Assembly (NCBI GenBank): GCA_030077755.1 | Contig: JAQJZZ010000005.1 | Coordinates: forward strand, 1,054,001 to 1,118,000 | DNA length: 64,000 bases | From: Filosporella fistucella | Taxonomy: Eukaryota > Ascomycota > Leotiomycetes > Helotiales | Reading direction: 5' to 3' | Program-made: the position numbers and the translations under genes | Part shown: in pieces, positions 34,584-47,002 of the stretch | Numbering within the stretch: the stretch's first letter is position 1 | Layout: the number at the start of each line of letters is the position of its first letter | Notes under the pieces: generated by a model | Seen by the model: the letters and a program-made list of their open reading frames with translations, nothing else | Database searches by the model: none | What the model was told of the DNA's origin: nothing

Positions 34584-35102
34584 CACGTCGAATCTATCAA
34601 GGGAGGTGGTGTATCGATTCGGGGAGAGGGCAATGATGTGCATAATCGTATAGGGGGAAATTCTTTGGCATTCATAGGGCAGATACTAGAATAGTATCTT
34701 TTGTTGACCTTGGAGAGGTATATCTGGATGGGGAGAACCTTGCAGGAAAGCCTGATGGGTAGAGCTTTGCATAGGCATGAATTCACGAGACTTTTTCAAC
34801 GACATTGAGCAGATTTATAATTTCGTGAAATGCTCCGAATGAGCAAGGGGAAGTCAATTCGACGGCGAGCATAGATGTATTCGTATCGGGGTATATTTGT
34901 CAAGTGACTGCTATCAAGATTTTCAGAGCAAGGAGCATCAGCTCTACCATGCCCTCAGTCAGATACATACCCAAACGCCAACTCGGCAATAATCTACAGT
35001 CTAAACCCTACCTGACATTAATACCATTATACACAGCTTTCACGCCTTCCGCTCATAACTCATCAAAACCATTTTCGCACCGACTTATGAATACTAAGTG
35101 TC
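34584..35102. other. Convergent intergenic region, profilin/GOT1
   Basis: About 0.5 kb of 3' flanks; nothing coding is seen. Confidence 0.45.
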
Positions 35103-35815
35103 TCAGACAGGTAGAGTTTGCCCTCCTCCGCCCATTCTATCGATAGCCATCCCAATAATCGGTCCTACTACTGGCAAATTCCTGGCGAATCCCAGAATTG
35201 TCCCAAAGAAATCTCCAAATAAAATGAATATCCCATACAACTCGACGAAGAACCCAATCAGCGCCCATTTCATCAAGATCATGAATAGTCCAAGGAAGAA
35301 CGCGGCAGTGCCCTTAAGCTTCTGCTTGCGGGCAAAGAAGGCGAGTGTCTTTTGTGGGCCGATTATTATTGTCAAGCCGATGAGGAAGAGGATCTAGGGA
35401 GAATTAAACCTTGGTATGCGCAAGAAGTTTGAAGAGAGAGACAAACATTCCCCATTGCTAACCTGCAAAGGAATTAGCAGATTCCAGTAGGGCGGGGAAG
35501 GGAAAACATACATTGCTCTGTCAAAGAAGAGCAGCACTCCGCCGACTAAGAAAAAACCCCCTGATTCCACCCATCAGCAAGCTATCACCCTATGCGCCGC
35601 AGCACGCAGAACTCGAGTATACATACCACCAGAGCAGAATGCTACACCAATTTCTAAATTTCCGTCCAGTTAGCTAGAATTCCGCAATTATTACTCCTCG
35701 TCTTCAATTCCCATGCGCGCAAGCCCCAGGCATTTCGAGTCCTCAACACTTCTCACCAAGATCCGGGAGGGTGGGAATACACACTCTGTGAGTCAGATAA
35801 CCACATGGTAGGCAT
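35103..35815 (-). CDS. GOT1: Golgi transport protein GOT1
   Basis: This small tetraspan membrane protein of early Golgi and COPII vesicles aids ER-to-Golgi traffic. Five exons, reconstructed by frame: 35815..35785 (31 nt), 35653..35627 (27 nt), 35560..35512 (49 nt), 35462..35447 (16 nt) and 35393..35103; 137 aa (yeast Got1 138). MWLSDSQKIGVAF, LLFFDRAMLAMGNILFL and IIIGPQKTLAFFARKQK are family hallmarks; hydrophobic segments cover most of the rest (AAFFLGLFMILMKWALIGFF). The four tiny 5' exons mean that simple gene callers would probably start it at 35375. Two ATGs, 35815 and 35806, are possible; the second (MWLSDSQ) matches the family start better. Confidence 0.92.
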
Positions 35816-36715
35816 CTTGACTGGAATACTCTCCGCAGAGGACGGTCGAAGGTGGATTTCAAGGTGCTCGTGTGCGCGAGTGGAGTTGACGATAAGGAGA
35901 GCTGGCCTCGAGATTGTCACGACGCGAATCTAATGGGATTCGCGACGGTTGGAACTTTTTTTGGTGCGACAAGAGTCCGTGCACGACGCCAATTTGCTTA
36001 GCTCTGTGGCAGAGGTTTTCGTTCTCACAATGTTCGTTCATACTACCTACCTACGAAAGTAACCTCTCCTCAAGTATGAGAATCTAGAGGACAGCGGCCA
36101 CCTGCTGGTAAAACTTTAGGTATTTGGAATGGAACTGCTTTCTTTAACCGATTCAGGTTTGCATACCCGGACATGAATCATTTTAAGCACGTGAGATCAC
36201 AATGAGAACAAGAAGTGATATTGCCGCGACGACTAGAGCTTTGCTCTGGTAACTGAGTTTATTGTTCTATATTCTCTCGGTACCCCGTCTTCTCTTAGGC
36301 AGAGATTGGAATTGATCGCGATTAAGCCGGAGCACCTTCCTGAGCTATTCATCGAAAGGTGGATAGTGGGTAGAATGGGCTTGACTTTGTCGGTCGGACA
36401 TGCTGGAATTGCTTTGGAGGTTGATTTGAGTCTACCACAAGATGAATTGACATTTGCTGGTGCATCGAGGGCCCCCGAATGTGATGCAATATATGGCTGA
36501 CAGTAGCACTGGGCGAGAAGATCAGCATATCAATCCAACAGTTCCTTACTTCCATTTTTTTTGTACAGCATTCTGTGAAGCGACTAGGCTCGAGGTAATG
36601 TATCGATGGGTGAACATTTTAGGACTAACCTTGAAACATAACAACTGTTAAAAGTATGAGATTCGAGATACATATCCGGACACGCAGTCCAGAAGTATCT
36701 GATACCAGTAACATT
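35816..36715. other. Intergenic between GOT1 and IES6
   Basis: 0.9 kb; GOT1 promoter and IES6 3' flank. Small open frames of up to 68 codons are not convincing. Confidence 0.45.
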
Positions 36716-37291
36716 TCACTTGAGAACGGTATGAGCCCCCCTAGCCTCTAGATACTGCTCCGCCACGCCTTGACCTAGTGTCCTAATGACTCCAAATATT
36801 TCCTTGTTGTGATATCGTAGTCTGGTCTTCGGGTCCGTGTATGGAGCTGGCAATCCTGTAATATCACAGTAATGCTTGGTATGTGCCAATGATGGTGCAG
36901 ATTCAATATTCGTGTAGGTAGCATTCGGGGCAGTAGAGAAGCCATTCGATCTCATGTTTCTTTCCAATACTAATTTTGATAGGTTTCTCGAAGCTTGCGC
37001 CAAGTTGGGAGGCTGGAGTGTAGAGCCGGGAGTAGACACAGCTGGCGTTGACTCCCCATCTGTAGAGGTGCTTGACTCGTCCGGATTGGGTGTTGCAGCA
37101 CCACTGTTCTCCTGTGTGGGCAGAAGAGATGCCTCCTTTCGCACTGCGTCGCCCAGAATGGTCTTGATATTCTTGTTTCTCCGTTGATTAGGTTTCCAGT
37201 GGTGATTTCGGAATCCCTTGTGTATGCCATGAATATCCAGTTGGTCCAGGAGAGCAAGATGTGCATCGATTTCTTCTGCCGTAGGCGCCAT
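36716..37291 (-). CDS. IES6: INO80 chromatin-remodelling complex subunit Ies6
   Basis: This nuclear subunit pairs with Arp5 and couples ATP hydrolysis to nucleosome sliding by INO80. Single exon, 191 aa, from MAPTAEEIDAHL (37291); an upstream in-frame ATG (37336) adds residues unlike the family. The basic N-terminal part (HKGFRNHHWKPNQRRNKNIK) precedes a Ser/Thr/Pro linker, then the YL1 C-terminal domain near residues 135-185: KHYCDITGLPAPYTDPKTRL, RYHNKEIFGVI and YLEARGAHTVLK. It lies head to head with ARP5. Confidence 0.92.
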   Translation of the reverse strand: MAPTAEEIDAHLALLDQLDIHGIHKGFRNHHWKPNQRRNKNIKTILGDAVRKEASLLPTQENSGAATPNPDESSTSTDGESTPAVSTPGSTLQPPNLAQASRNLSKLVLERNMRSNGFSTAPNATYTNIESAPSLAHTKHYCDITGLPAPYTDPKTRLRYHNKEIFGVIRTLGQGVAEQYLEARGAHTVLK

Positions 37292-38348
37292 CTTAAGTAT
37301 CTGTTCAAGAAATTTGAGGAGAACTGCGTGGAACAAGAGGCTTCAGAACGCGTTCGAGGATTAAGACGCAGTGCTCTAGAAACGAAGCTCTCCCCAGGTC
37401 AAGCTGGGAGTTGCACGTGATTCATGTTTGACTTGCACATTCCGCCCCGCAGTTAAACATTGAGCGCGTCAAGAGCGCGATTCCATCAAGAGTAAAATCA
37501 CAAATAATACAAATGGTATGCCACATTTCGACGCTCTGAAGTATTTGTAAAACTCATGTTCGTACAGGAGAGCCCTCATGAGCACCAGCAGAATCTGCTG
37601 TTATCTCGGATCATTACGAACGTGGTATGGAGAACCCTGATGTTGTGGATAAGGCTATTGCTGATTGTAAATTAGGAGAAATTGAACGAGGCCATCATGC
37701 TTTTGAATAAGAGCCTTCAAGCAAGTGTCTAGTCATTAATTGCCTTCGATTTAATCTAATTAAGAAAGGAAATCAACATCCAAAATATGAACGTAGAATT
37801 AGTTGCTCAAATGTTCAAGAACTACAGATCAACGGTACTATTTCACTTAGAAGGTACAGTCTCTTTGAACACTTTCTTGAACCTACGCTCTCTTCATATA
37901 TCTAACATTGGTTAGAAACCGGGACCCTCAAAGATCCATCGTAATGGTTACTTGGTACGAAATTATGCTTGCTGGGGTAGCGGATTCTGGGGGCAATAGA
38001 GTTTCTTTGAGGAAAGAGCTCTCTTATGAATGCTATTGATGAATTGAGATACCATTATGAAATTCTGAATTGAGTTACCTAAAATTGTTTCCAGGTCATA
38101 ATACTTTGTGAACTCTTGCTACAGTAGTTCCCCTCTTCAGCCTTGCCTGACAAAGATCCCAGCAGCCAGCCTCGCCATTTCTTCAAACGGTGTGAATACT
38201 ATAATTCACCCTACCTTTGTTTCCAAACGGGATCAGTCGACATCTCTCGGCGCTGACATATTCAGGCGTCTATAACGTTATTATTTATTCTCTTTTTCAT
38301 TTCGGTCATGTCATAACTTTTATCATCAATACAACACCTCCTGCGACA
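37292..38348. promoter_or_regulatory. Divergent region between IES6 and ARP5
   Basis: 1,057 bp separate the start codons of two INO80 subunits. It is AT-rich in the middle (37650-38150), with short open frames only. It may act as a shared promoter. Confidence 0.45.
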
Positions 38349-40756
38349 ATGGCACCCTCTGCCACTGATTCTCCAGCACAACCTTCAGACCTCGAACGTT
38401 CAATTCCTCCAGCAACTCTTTACCCACCTCGGGAAGCATACTTTGAGGGCTTCGTCGCGCCTCAGCCAGATGGATATCGAAAGGCAAAGTCTCTCGGAGC
38501 TGGAAAAGCTGCGATTGTCATTGACAACGGTAACTACCCCTTCTTTGCGCCAACTTCAATCATTCCAGTGCTAATGTCAATCTCGTAGGCTCTTCAGCTA
38601 CTCGAGCCGGCTGGTCTTTCGATAATGCTCCCAGATTAAATCTCATTCCCATATACTCAAAATATCGCGATCGAAAGTTAGGAAAGAGTTATTCGTTTGT
38701 TGGTGCAGATGTCTATGCAGACACGACAGCTCGAGGGCACATGCGGAATGCTTTCGAAGCCGGCAGCGGTATTGTTAGTAATTGGGACGTTATGGAGTCT
38801 ATATTGGACTACGTGTTCATCAAGATGGGAATCGATGGTGCAAATGGAGGAATCGATGTGCCAATTGTCATGACAGAAGCTGTCGCCAATTTCCCATATT
38901 CTCGGAAAAGTCAGTGTTAAAATAAATCTTATGGGCTTCACTAACTGAAACTACAGCAATGACTGAAATTATTTTCGAGGCCTATTCTGCACCATCCCTC
39001 GCGTTTGGCATTGACTCCCTCTTCTCTTATGATTACAACAATGGAAAGACAGGGTTGGTCGTCTCCTCGTCGCACAGCGCCACGCATCTCATTCCAGTCT
39101 TGAACTCCAAAGCGATCTTAACTCAAGCAACACGGCTTAATTGGGGTGGATCACAAAGTGCCGAATACCTTTTGAAATTGTTACGCCTGAAATACCCCAC
39201 ATTTCCGGGAAAGCTCAATTCATCTCAGACCGAATATATGCTCAGAGATCATTGTTTTCTGTCGAAAGACTATGATAAGGAGTTAAGCAAATACTTAGAC
39301 TGGTCTGGATTGGAAGACCGAGATCATGTCATCCAATTTCCTTACACAGAGGAAATCATCGTCCAGAAAAGCGAAGAAGAACTAGCAAGAATCGCAGAAA
39401 AAAGAAAAGAGAGCGGCCGAAGGTTACAAGAACAAGCCGCTAAAATGCGGCTTGAAAAGCTGATCCGGAAGGAGCAAGAGCTCGACTATTACAGAGATCT
39501 ACAGTCACGATTGGTAGATCAGACCAAGAAAGAGGTCAAACGACTATTAGATGCTGAAGACTTTAAAGATGAAGCTGCATTAGAAAGAACCATCAAGGAA
39601 CTCGATAAGTCTATTCGTAAAGCACGGACAAAGGATGTTGGTGGGCCGGAGGTGGAGGAGGAGGTCGAAGAACCCGATTTCAGTTTACTTGATATTCCTG
39701 ATGACCAGTTGGACGAAGCAGCTATCAAACAGAAACGAACCCAACGATTGATGAAGGCCAATCATGAAGCCCGTGCTCGAGCAAAGGCAGAGAAGGAGAA
39801 GGAGAAAGCCAGGATTGCGGAAGAGAAGCGTTTGGACGAGGAGAAGAGAGAAAATGACCTTGAGGGCTGGCTTCAAGAGAGGAGAAATGCACGAACAGAA
39901 CTGGTCCAAAAAATGAAGGACAGAGAACGCCTCAAGGCAGATCTTGGCAACCGAAAGTCGCTCGCAAGCCAAATTCGAATGAAGAGTATCGCAAATCTTG
40001 CTTCAGACAACCCAACAAAGAAGCGCCGGCGGGGAGGGGATGATGATAATTTTGGAGCCAACGATGACGACTGGGGCGTTTACAGGCAGATTGCCACCGG
40101 TGAGGGTAGTGATGATGAAGAGGAAGAAGATCTGGGTGTCACTCTGAAAACTTTGGAGCAGGAACTCTTGCAATATGATCCAGAGTTCACCGATCAACAC
40201 ACTCTCGATGCTCAAACCGACTGGACAAAGAGTCTCGTACACGCGTTCTTACGCGGGCCTAGACCGTTTGATCTTAAGTCTCAGGCCGAAGCCCATCAGT
40301 TGCACCTGAATGTTGAGCGTATCCGCGTCCCAGAGGTCATCTTTCAACCGTCAATCGCAGGCCTCGACCAAGCCGGAATTGTGGAGATCGCTGCCGATAT
40401 CCTGACCCAACGCCTCAATGGCGTTGCTACCCAGGATGCATTCCTCAAAGACATCTTCCTGACCGGCGGGAGCTCTCTCTTTCAAAACTTTGACGAGCGT
40501 CTTCGAGATGGATTGCGAGCTGCACTCCCTGCAGCCTCGCCGCTCATGATCCGCCGTGCCAGGGATCCAGTGATGGACGCATGGAAGGGTGCGGCGAAGT
40601 GGGCTGGAGGGCAGGCATGGAGATCGGCCGCAGTTACAAAAGAGGAGTATCTCGAGAAGGGCGCCGAGTATATGAAGGTATGTGATTACTCATCTTGCAT
40701 CGCGGACATGTTACTAATTTGGTTAGGAACACGATTTGGGCAACGCTTACTCATGA
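38349..40756 (+). CDS. ARP5: Actin-related protein 5, INO80 complex subunit
   Basis: This nuclear actin-fold protein of INO80 is needed with Ies6 for nucleosome engagement. Exons 38349..38529, 38589..38909, 38957..40677 and 40727..40756; 750 aa (yeast Arp5 755). Actin-fold parts: AAIVIDNGSSATRAGW, ETV-equivalent VPIVMTEAVANFPYSRK, MTEIIFEAYSAPSLAFGIDS, then a long charged coiled-coil insertion (about 290-520; repeated EKEKEKARIAEEKRL and a KKRRRGGDDD basic patch), and the final actin module IFLTGGSSLFQNFDERL. The last exon codes only nine residues (EHDLGNAYS). The insertion is the Arp5-specific feature separating it from actin and other Arps. Confidence 0.95.
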
Positions 40757-41329
40757 GAATTGAAAACAAATGGAGCTTTAGCAGTTCAGTGGGTTAAATC
40801 CGCAGAGGAGTAAAATGGTGAGGGTGTTCAGATGATGGGTATTATTCATGATTAGTAATGTACTCGTCAACGGAATTCAATTACTGTGCTGTAAAGAAGT
40901 GTTGCGATTTCCTCGTTCTCGTCGGTTACATCGATTCGAGGTCAAACAGGTTAGGTCACACAGACTCTTAATAGTTAGCAACAAATTCATTACGACGATT
41001 CGTGAAAAGAAACACCGACAGTACTCCGTGTGGCTCAGCCGTGACGTGAATATTTCCATCTATGTTATGTTTACATGCTTAATAAGAGAGGACTCGCTGT
41101 GAGTATCGCCTTGTTTATCACGTGTATAGTATCAGAGTGAAGATTGAATCGCAATTCAATCACAGTTGCAGAAGGCAACATTTATCTACCGGTCATCTTG
41201 ACTGTGGAAGCAAAGAGGGTAAACGCCAATAGCAAATCATAGAATACAACTCCATCCACTCATTTGTTGAGAAATCAAAAATACCTCCACCAACTCCATA
41301 GCACGCCTTGACTCCAAACCCAGCACTTT
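40757..41329. other. Convergent intergenic region, ARP5/kapC
   Basis: About 0.6 kb of 3' flanks; no coding potential is seen. Confidence 0.45.
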
Positions 41330-42625
41330 TTACATAGGCCCTGGAAGACCATTGGTGCTCTCTACCAGTTGGGCACGGAGTTGATCCTCTTCAGCAGCGG
41401 CATCATCAGTTGCTTCTTTGAATCGCTTGGAATCGTAGCCGTGTTCCTCATGTCCATGCTTGCCGGTTTGAAGACCAGCAGCGGCGAGATTGCGTGCAGC
41501 AGCAGCTTGAAGTTGACTCATTGGTGCCATAGGCGCAACGGGAGCTCCATGTTGGTCGTGGCGTGCGTGAGGATGGATAAGGTTGACATTTGGTGGAGGT
41601 TGAGGGTATTCGCCTTGCGACTCGATGAGTCGAGATTGCAAGTGGATGATGTACTCCCTCAACGAGTAGTTCTCAGACTGGATCGACTTGAAGTTTTCCT
41701 CCAGACTATGCAAGTCTCTAACCTGTTCCTCGAGCTTCTTGATATATCCCTCTTTCCGTTGTCTGAAGGCACGCTGTGAGGGAAGATTATGTAAGCTTGG
41801 TTCTCTGGATGACATGAGAATTGACAAAGCAAGAGGCCAAAAAGAAGTTTAACGAGCGTCTCCGACCTCATGAAAACAACTATGTCGAGCAATTGCTCAT
41901 GCGATCAGAGCAACGTTCGCAGACAACATACCTGGGCAGCACGGTTTTGCGCAGCGCGCTTCGATTGCGACAGCTCTCGCTTTCCACCTTTGCGACCGTC
42001 ATTCAGACTATCGTCACCTCCACTGTCCCCGCCGGTACTCATCATTCCACCAGGACCGCCTCCGATCGCAGGGTCGATATTATGGTCGTGAGGACTTGCG
42101 CTGCTCGAAGCTTGTACGTCGTTATAGCCATGGGGAGCACCGTGTTGCTGAGTGTTGATAACGGCTGCAAGCTGTGCTCTTAAAGCTGGAGAAGGCGCGA
42201 GGATCATGTCAGCAAGATGATACAGGGTACATATGGGGAATTCCCTCGTATCATTGACGAAGAGGAGATTGAGGGGGTTATACCATTATCTGAGCTCATG
42301 TCCTGCGCGAGTGAGTCAGCTTCGGGAGGCAATGAAAGGATGTGCTTTGGTCAAGTATAAGTGGTAGGTAAGAGGAGTGCCCTTCAACGGATTACGAGGA
42401 CGACACCTCCGGCTGTTGAGAAGCGCATACTCCTCTTTTGGACGAGATTTGTAGGGGCAATGAAGAGGGCGTAGCAGGGCGACATGCAGAAGCAAAATAT
42501 CGGGCTGGTTGGTAGACCCAGAGGTACGAGTAAGAGAGGGGAGTAGGTACCTGACTTTGCATATCTTGCGGGACGGGTGCGGGTGCGATGGACTGCATTG
42601 CGAGGGGCTTAAGAGGCTTTGTCAT
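41330..42625 (-). CDS. kapC: bZIP transcription factor, KapC type
   Basis: This nuclear basic leucine-zipper factor belongs to the fungal KapC family. Exons 42625..42551, 42302..42284 (19 nt), 42185..41932, 41773..41330; 263 aa. The basic region SQSKRAAQNRAAQRAFRQRK (about 101-120) is split by the last intron exactly after RAAQ. The zipper follows (GYIKKLEEQVRDL..., leucines spaced by seven), then YIIHLQSRLIESQGEYPQPP, characteristic of KapC. Gly/Ser/Asp-rich flanks carry no other domain. The 5' flank to about 43000 has several short upstream ATGs, so translational control is possible. Confidence 0.9.
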
Positions 42626-43359
42626 TGACTCTGGATATCCGGCGACAACTTTGACAAGTCGGGAATATGATCTCTAAGTGATACCCGCAAAGCAGCAGCT
42701 TGGAAAGTAAGTCTCGATGAAATCATGAGAATACGCGAATGCGGCGAGACGGGGAGATCGGAGAACAGCCCCACACGTGATTCGGATGTTACGGCGAATT
42801 CCAGCAGTACTGCAGTCCCGAATTGGATATATGAGGAAGACGACAAAGTAAGTAAGTGGAAGTGTGATTATTAACAAGAAGGTTTCTATGGCTGCCAGAG
42901 ACTTGGAGGTCTGACCCGACCTCTCTATATTTTGCGGGCAGCTCAAATCTCGTAATCATACCGGCGTTTGTCAAGGCCGAGGAAGTTGATATGTCAGCAA
43001 CATCCTATTTTCGATTAGTCTGTCCTGTGTCTTGGCTTTAACTCTCTGAGCTGTGCCATCGCGAGCTAGCAACCAATGACAAAGACAGGAAGCCGGTTGT
43101 ACGCACCCAGTGCGGTCACTCATGCAAGAGATGTACGAGTCTACGAGCCCACGAGATGCAGAGATTCAAAGTTGAGGCCAAGTCGCGGCAAATCAACCCA
43201 ATTCAACAATGAACATCATGGTGTCTTGTGCTCTCCCAGGTCGCCTGGGCTGTTTGCCAGCCGGGAATATCACCCGGCACGGCCTGTTGCCCCTGGGTGA
43301 GCCAATTAAACTCGGCTCATCGGATATCTGACTAATACGACGTTATAAATTTCTGTACG
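42626..43359. other. kapC upstream region
   Basis: About 0.7 kb before kapC with several short ATG-initiated frames on the minus strand (for example 42846 and 42946-42974). They are not recognisable as proteins and are best read as promoter or leader. Confidence 0.4.
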
Positions 43360-44000
43360 GCATGTACGACGTTGACGTTCAATCGTACGGGACAACTAAA
43401 TTGCCGCAGGATGGAACGAGCAGAGACCAAGTCAGATGTCGGATCTTTCATCCTGAAACCAAATCTCGATCTGACATGGCCAGCCTTCCTAGCCATGTGG
43501 TTCGGGGACATATCACAGAGACTAAAAAGCCCAGAGATATTGATTCTGTGTCGAGTAGCAGGAATATCCGGCTCCGGCGGAGAGAAATCAAGATGCTGAA
43601 GGAGATCAAAGTCACTTTCGGAGGTATACTGTCGGACTTAATTCTAATCAATCCGAGAGCCGCCCCTTTGCATATAGAGTTGTTTCTCGAAATGCAAGCG
43701 ATGTCCCCCATTTTGCGAGTTGAACACCGAAATCTCGGTATCTTCTTGCTTTCTCTTTTTAGCTTTCAATCCTTCGTCAATTAGCTTAGATATCTTTGTC
43801 ATGTGTTGGTCATCGTCTCGTAGATGCCATATATCCAATCCTCGAGCATTTATGGCCATTTTCTTTCATTGTCTCGTCCGGATCACTCGGATCCTCCAGA
43901 ATGCGGTAGAGGAGAGCAATGTTTCATGCATGCCGCATGCACTCTTCATCCAGATCTTCACTTCTTCAATGATTTGAAGCTCGTTTGGGATAGCAGTCAT
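43360..44000 (-). pseudogene. Frame-broken coding relic of unknown family
   Basis: On the minus strand three adjacent frames each read like protein but do not connect. From ATG 44000, MTAIPNELQIIEEVKIWMKS; then after a frame change ALLYRILEDPSDPDETMKEN; then from about 43835, IWHLRDDDQHMTKISKLIDE continuing into a basic stretch (GLKAKKRKQEDTEI); then below about 43650 a further open frame (SDFDLLQHLDFSPPEPDI) to a stop near 43345. No splice sites explain the shifts. The simplest reading is a decayed gene with several indels. Family not recognised; it could also be chance. Confidence 0.35.
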
Positions 44001-47000
44001 TCCAGGGATTTGACTTCAAAGACCTTGGATTTCCTGCTGCCAATCAACAAGGGACTAGCCATCCACGAATACAGACGGCAGTGACCGGGACTGCCGGTGC
44101 ATTGGGCCAGCCAGAAGGTCATTTTGTAGGTAGGCGTCCACGGCTCTTCTTGCATTGCATGCCCTTTCTATGCCTAGCCAATTATCTGTATTCTTCTGCA
44201 TTTACTCTTTTAATCCCACAACCCCCATGCAGAGCCTGGACACTCAAATGCCATTATTAGTGGAAGCTTCAAGTCTTCATCCTCAAATCCCTCCCAGCAG
44301 ATTGTCCAATATAGAGATGAAGTATTCTAAGTATTATATTATCAATGGCATATTCATAGGCGTAACTGCTCCAAAAATCAGTACCAAAATTCCCTCGGTG
44401 ATACAGGAAGCCAGATGCCGAAGTAAGTTGATGTTGGAGCACAGAATATCCGCAGGGAAAGAGCCCGAAACCCCACAGCTAGCAATATTGTGGATATTCC
44501 TGCCCTCTTGCAGGCGTCGATTTGAAGTACAGTGAGAAAATGGCATCGTTTTCGTATTGAAAACCATAGTCACTTCACAATTAAAATAATTAACGATAGT
44601 TTAATCACTGTTCAGACTCATGTCATATCAATTGACAATTGTGTATCCCTAGAAATGGCTGTATTGCCAGACAAAGTCTACATGCAGAGTGCCTACAAAC
44701 TGCTCACACTTCCTGACTTGTTAAATTTCGGTTTTGCTGACCATTTCCCGAAATTCAGTCTCTTACACTATTGTAGACTGTTGGGAAAGTTGCTGTCATA
44801 CTACTGATCCATCCAGATCTCAATTCTCAGACCGATCGTATCCATTCATAATCCGCGCTGTATCATGAAAATGATTCAAGCTCAAATGGCACACATATTG
44901 CATCGAGAAACCAGCCTTCCCATAGGCTGTCGGGTGAATTTCCTTCTCATAGTTACCAAAGTTGGCTGTCTGACTGTGTTGATTGAGACCATGTATGGTG
45001 AGAGCTCGTCCCATTGTATGGAATCAACCAGACACTATTGTGTAGTCTTATTTCTTTTAGTTGAGAGATTTCCAGCAAATTGTTTTAGCATTCCATTGTC
45101 AATTCCGTACTTTTAAAATAGTAAAACATTATTAGTCGATAATTGCCAGTTCGTTTAGATTCGGGTAGAAAAAATGCGCGTGAGACGCTCTTTTCAGAGG
45201 TGATCAAGTTATTACAACGGCTCGAAGATCTCAAGGTCGTTCAAGTCCGTAAAAGAAACAGGCACATCATCTCTAGATCCCTGATGTGATTATACTCAAA
45301 AATATGTCACTGCAAAGATCTTTCGAGATATATGCGTTTAGCCATGCTGGGGTCAACGAGGTTGATTACGCTGTGTGCTCTACCATTGAGGAATTACTGT
45401 GAGTGAGAAGCGCCTTCCATTGATCAACCCAACTAAACACCCTCCAAACAAACGACCAGTCGATGTGCCAGCTCAACAACTACCCCTTCTATGCCATCTC
45501 GCCACCGACAATTGTTATTTCGCCCGTGCAAATCCAGAACAACTGCCTTTGTTGTCTCGATCTAGGAGTTGAATAGTTGAGCATTGTGGAGCCCAGCAGA
45601 GGTTAGCGGGGAAAATGTTTGAGACTATGATTGGAATTAGCCCTGGCGGTCCGTGGTCCGTTGAAGGGCATTGGTGTTTTGGAATATGTTATGAGAAGTG
45701 AGGGGGAAGCGAAAGGAAATAACATCCCGCTCAGAGTATCAATCGGACCTAATGGGTGGAAAATAGTGTGTAAGAGGTAGAAAGACGTGGGTTGTAGAAC
45801 TGGTCTTAAGAGGGAAGAAAGTGTTTTGGAAAATTCTTGAGTGTTGAAGGAGAAGGGAGACTGGATTCTAGAATGTAGCGGGGTTTGAAAGGTTAGTTGG
45901 CTGGAAGACTTAAGACTTTAGGTTAAACGGAATTGAACTCTAAGCTTACACGCACTGTTGAGATCGTCTGTCGTACGTCGCCGGAATCTTTAGTGTTTTG
46001 GTCTTTCCTGCGTCTTGCAATGAAAGTCTTTTGGTAGAGTGAACTCCCCTACTAGTTTTCATCCCGCGTTGAACTTCAGTTTCAATGCTCTTAGTCCTAA
46101 TGGAGAAGTTCTTCCTCAAGCTGTTTTCACTGTTCACAAAATTCACTGCCGTCAACATCCAGTAAGTCTAGTCTAGTGACGACTAGTGTATCCTGCCAGA
46201 AGACAAAATACTCCCGGGACAGACTAGCGACCTCTACCTTTGTCCCGGAGTCCACTTCCTGGTCCCCGTAATTCTTGCTCAGATCATCCCAGGAAAATTT
46301 CCACGTATATATCAGATATAGAGAATCTCAAATCCAGCTGCTGAGAATTTTAGACTTGGTGTTTATTTTATAATCTGTTGATGTATGTTGTTTTCAAAAT
46401 GAACCAATGAGAGCACACGATTCCTTAGCTTGACACTAAAAAAATACGTGGCTTTTCTGACATGCAACGAAGTGCCTTTAGAGCTGTATTTGAAGCCTGA
46501 ATGTTGCCTTTCAGGCAGAGATTCATATTCAGGGTCCAGACTATGGATAACCTTAAACTTAAGCTTAATTTTGTTCAGTTTCGTTGCGTTGTAATAGTGT
46601 CATGTACGTCTCTCTCTGTGCCTTGAGGTTGTGTTGATTAGACTACGCCTTATGAGAATACACTGTCATAGCCACATAGAGTAAAATGGAGAGCCATATA
46701 CTACTTAGTGATCCAAAATTTCATATATGCAACGAAAAGAAGGTCAATTTATTGATTTTATTCCGCCGGGCCGTTTACTGCTTGGTTCAGGCCTATAGAG
46801 GGACACTCGGCACTTTCTCTACTGTGGCCAGCTCTCCCTCTGTGTGATTGTTTCCAATCCGACTCCTGCAACGAAAGATTCTCAAAGGTAGTTACATCAA
46901 TAATAAGATTGCTAAGAATGAAAAGCAGAAAGAGGGGTTGCAAGATATTTGGGTAATGACAAATATGTATGCTTCTTGTAGATTACACATTGAATAAAAA

Positions 47001-47002
47001 CA
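44001..47002. other. 3-kb gene-poor region
   Basis: No open frame here looks like a gene. A near-perfect hairpin lies at 46210-46251. Together with the relic to its left this makes the longest gene-free interval of the window, lying between conserved genes and the HET genes. Confidence 0.45.
46210..46251. repeat. Inverted repeat (hairpin)
   Basis: Arms ACTCCCGGGACA and TGTCCCGGAGT pair over 11 bases with one bulged C, loop of 19. It may be a remnant end of a small transposon or a palindromic element. No second copy was noticed in the window. Confidence 0.4.
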
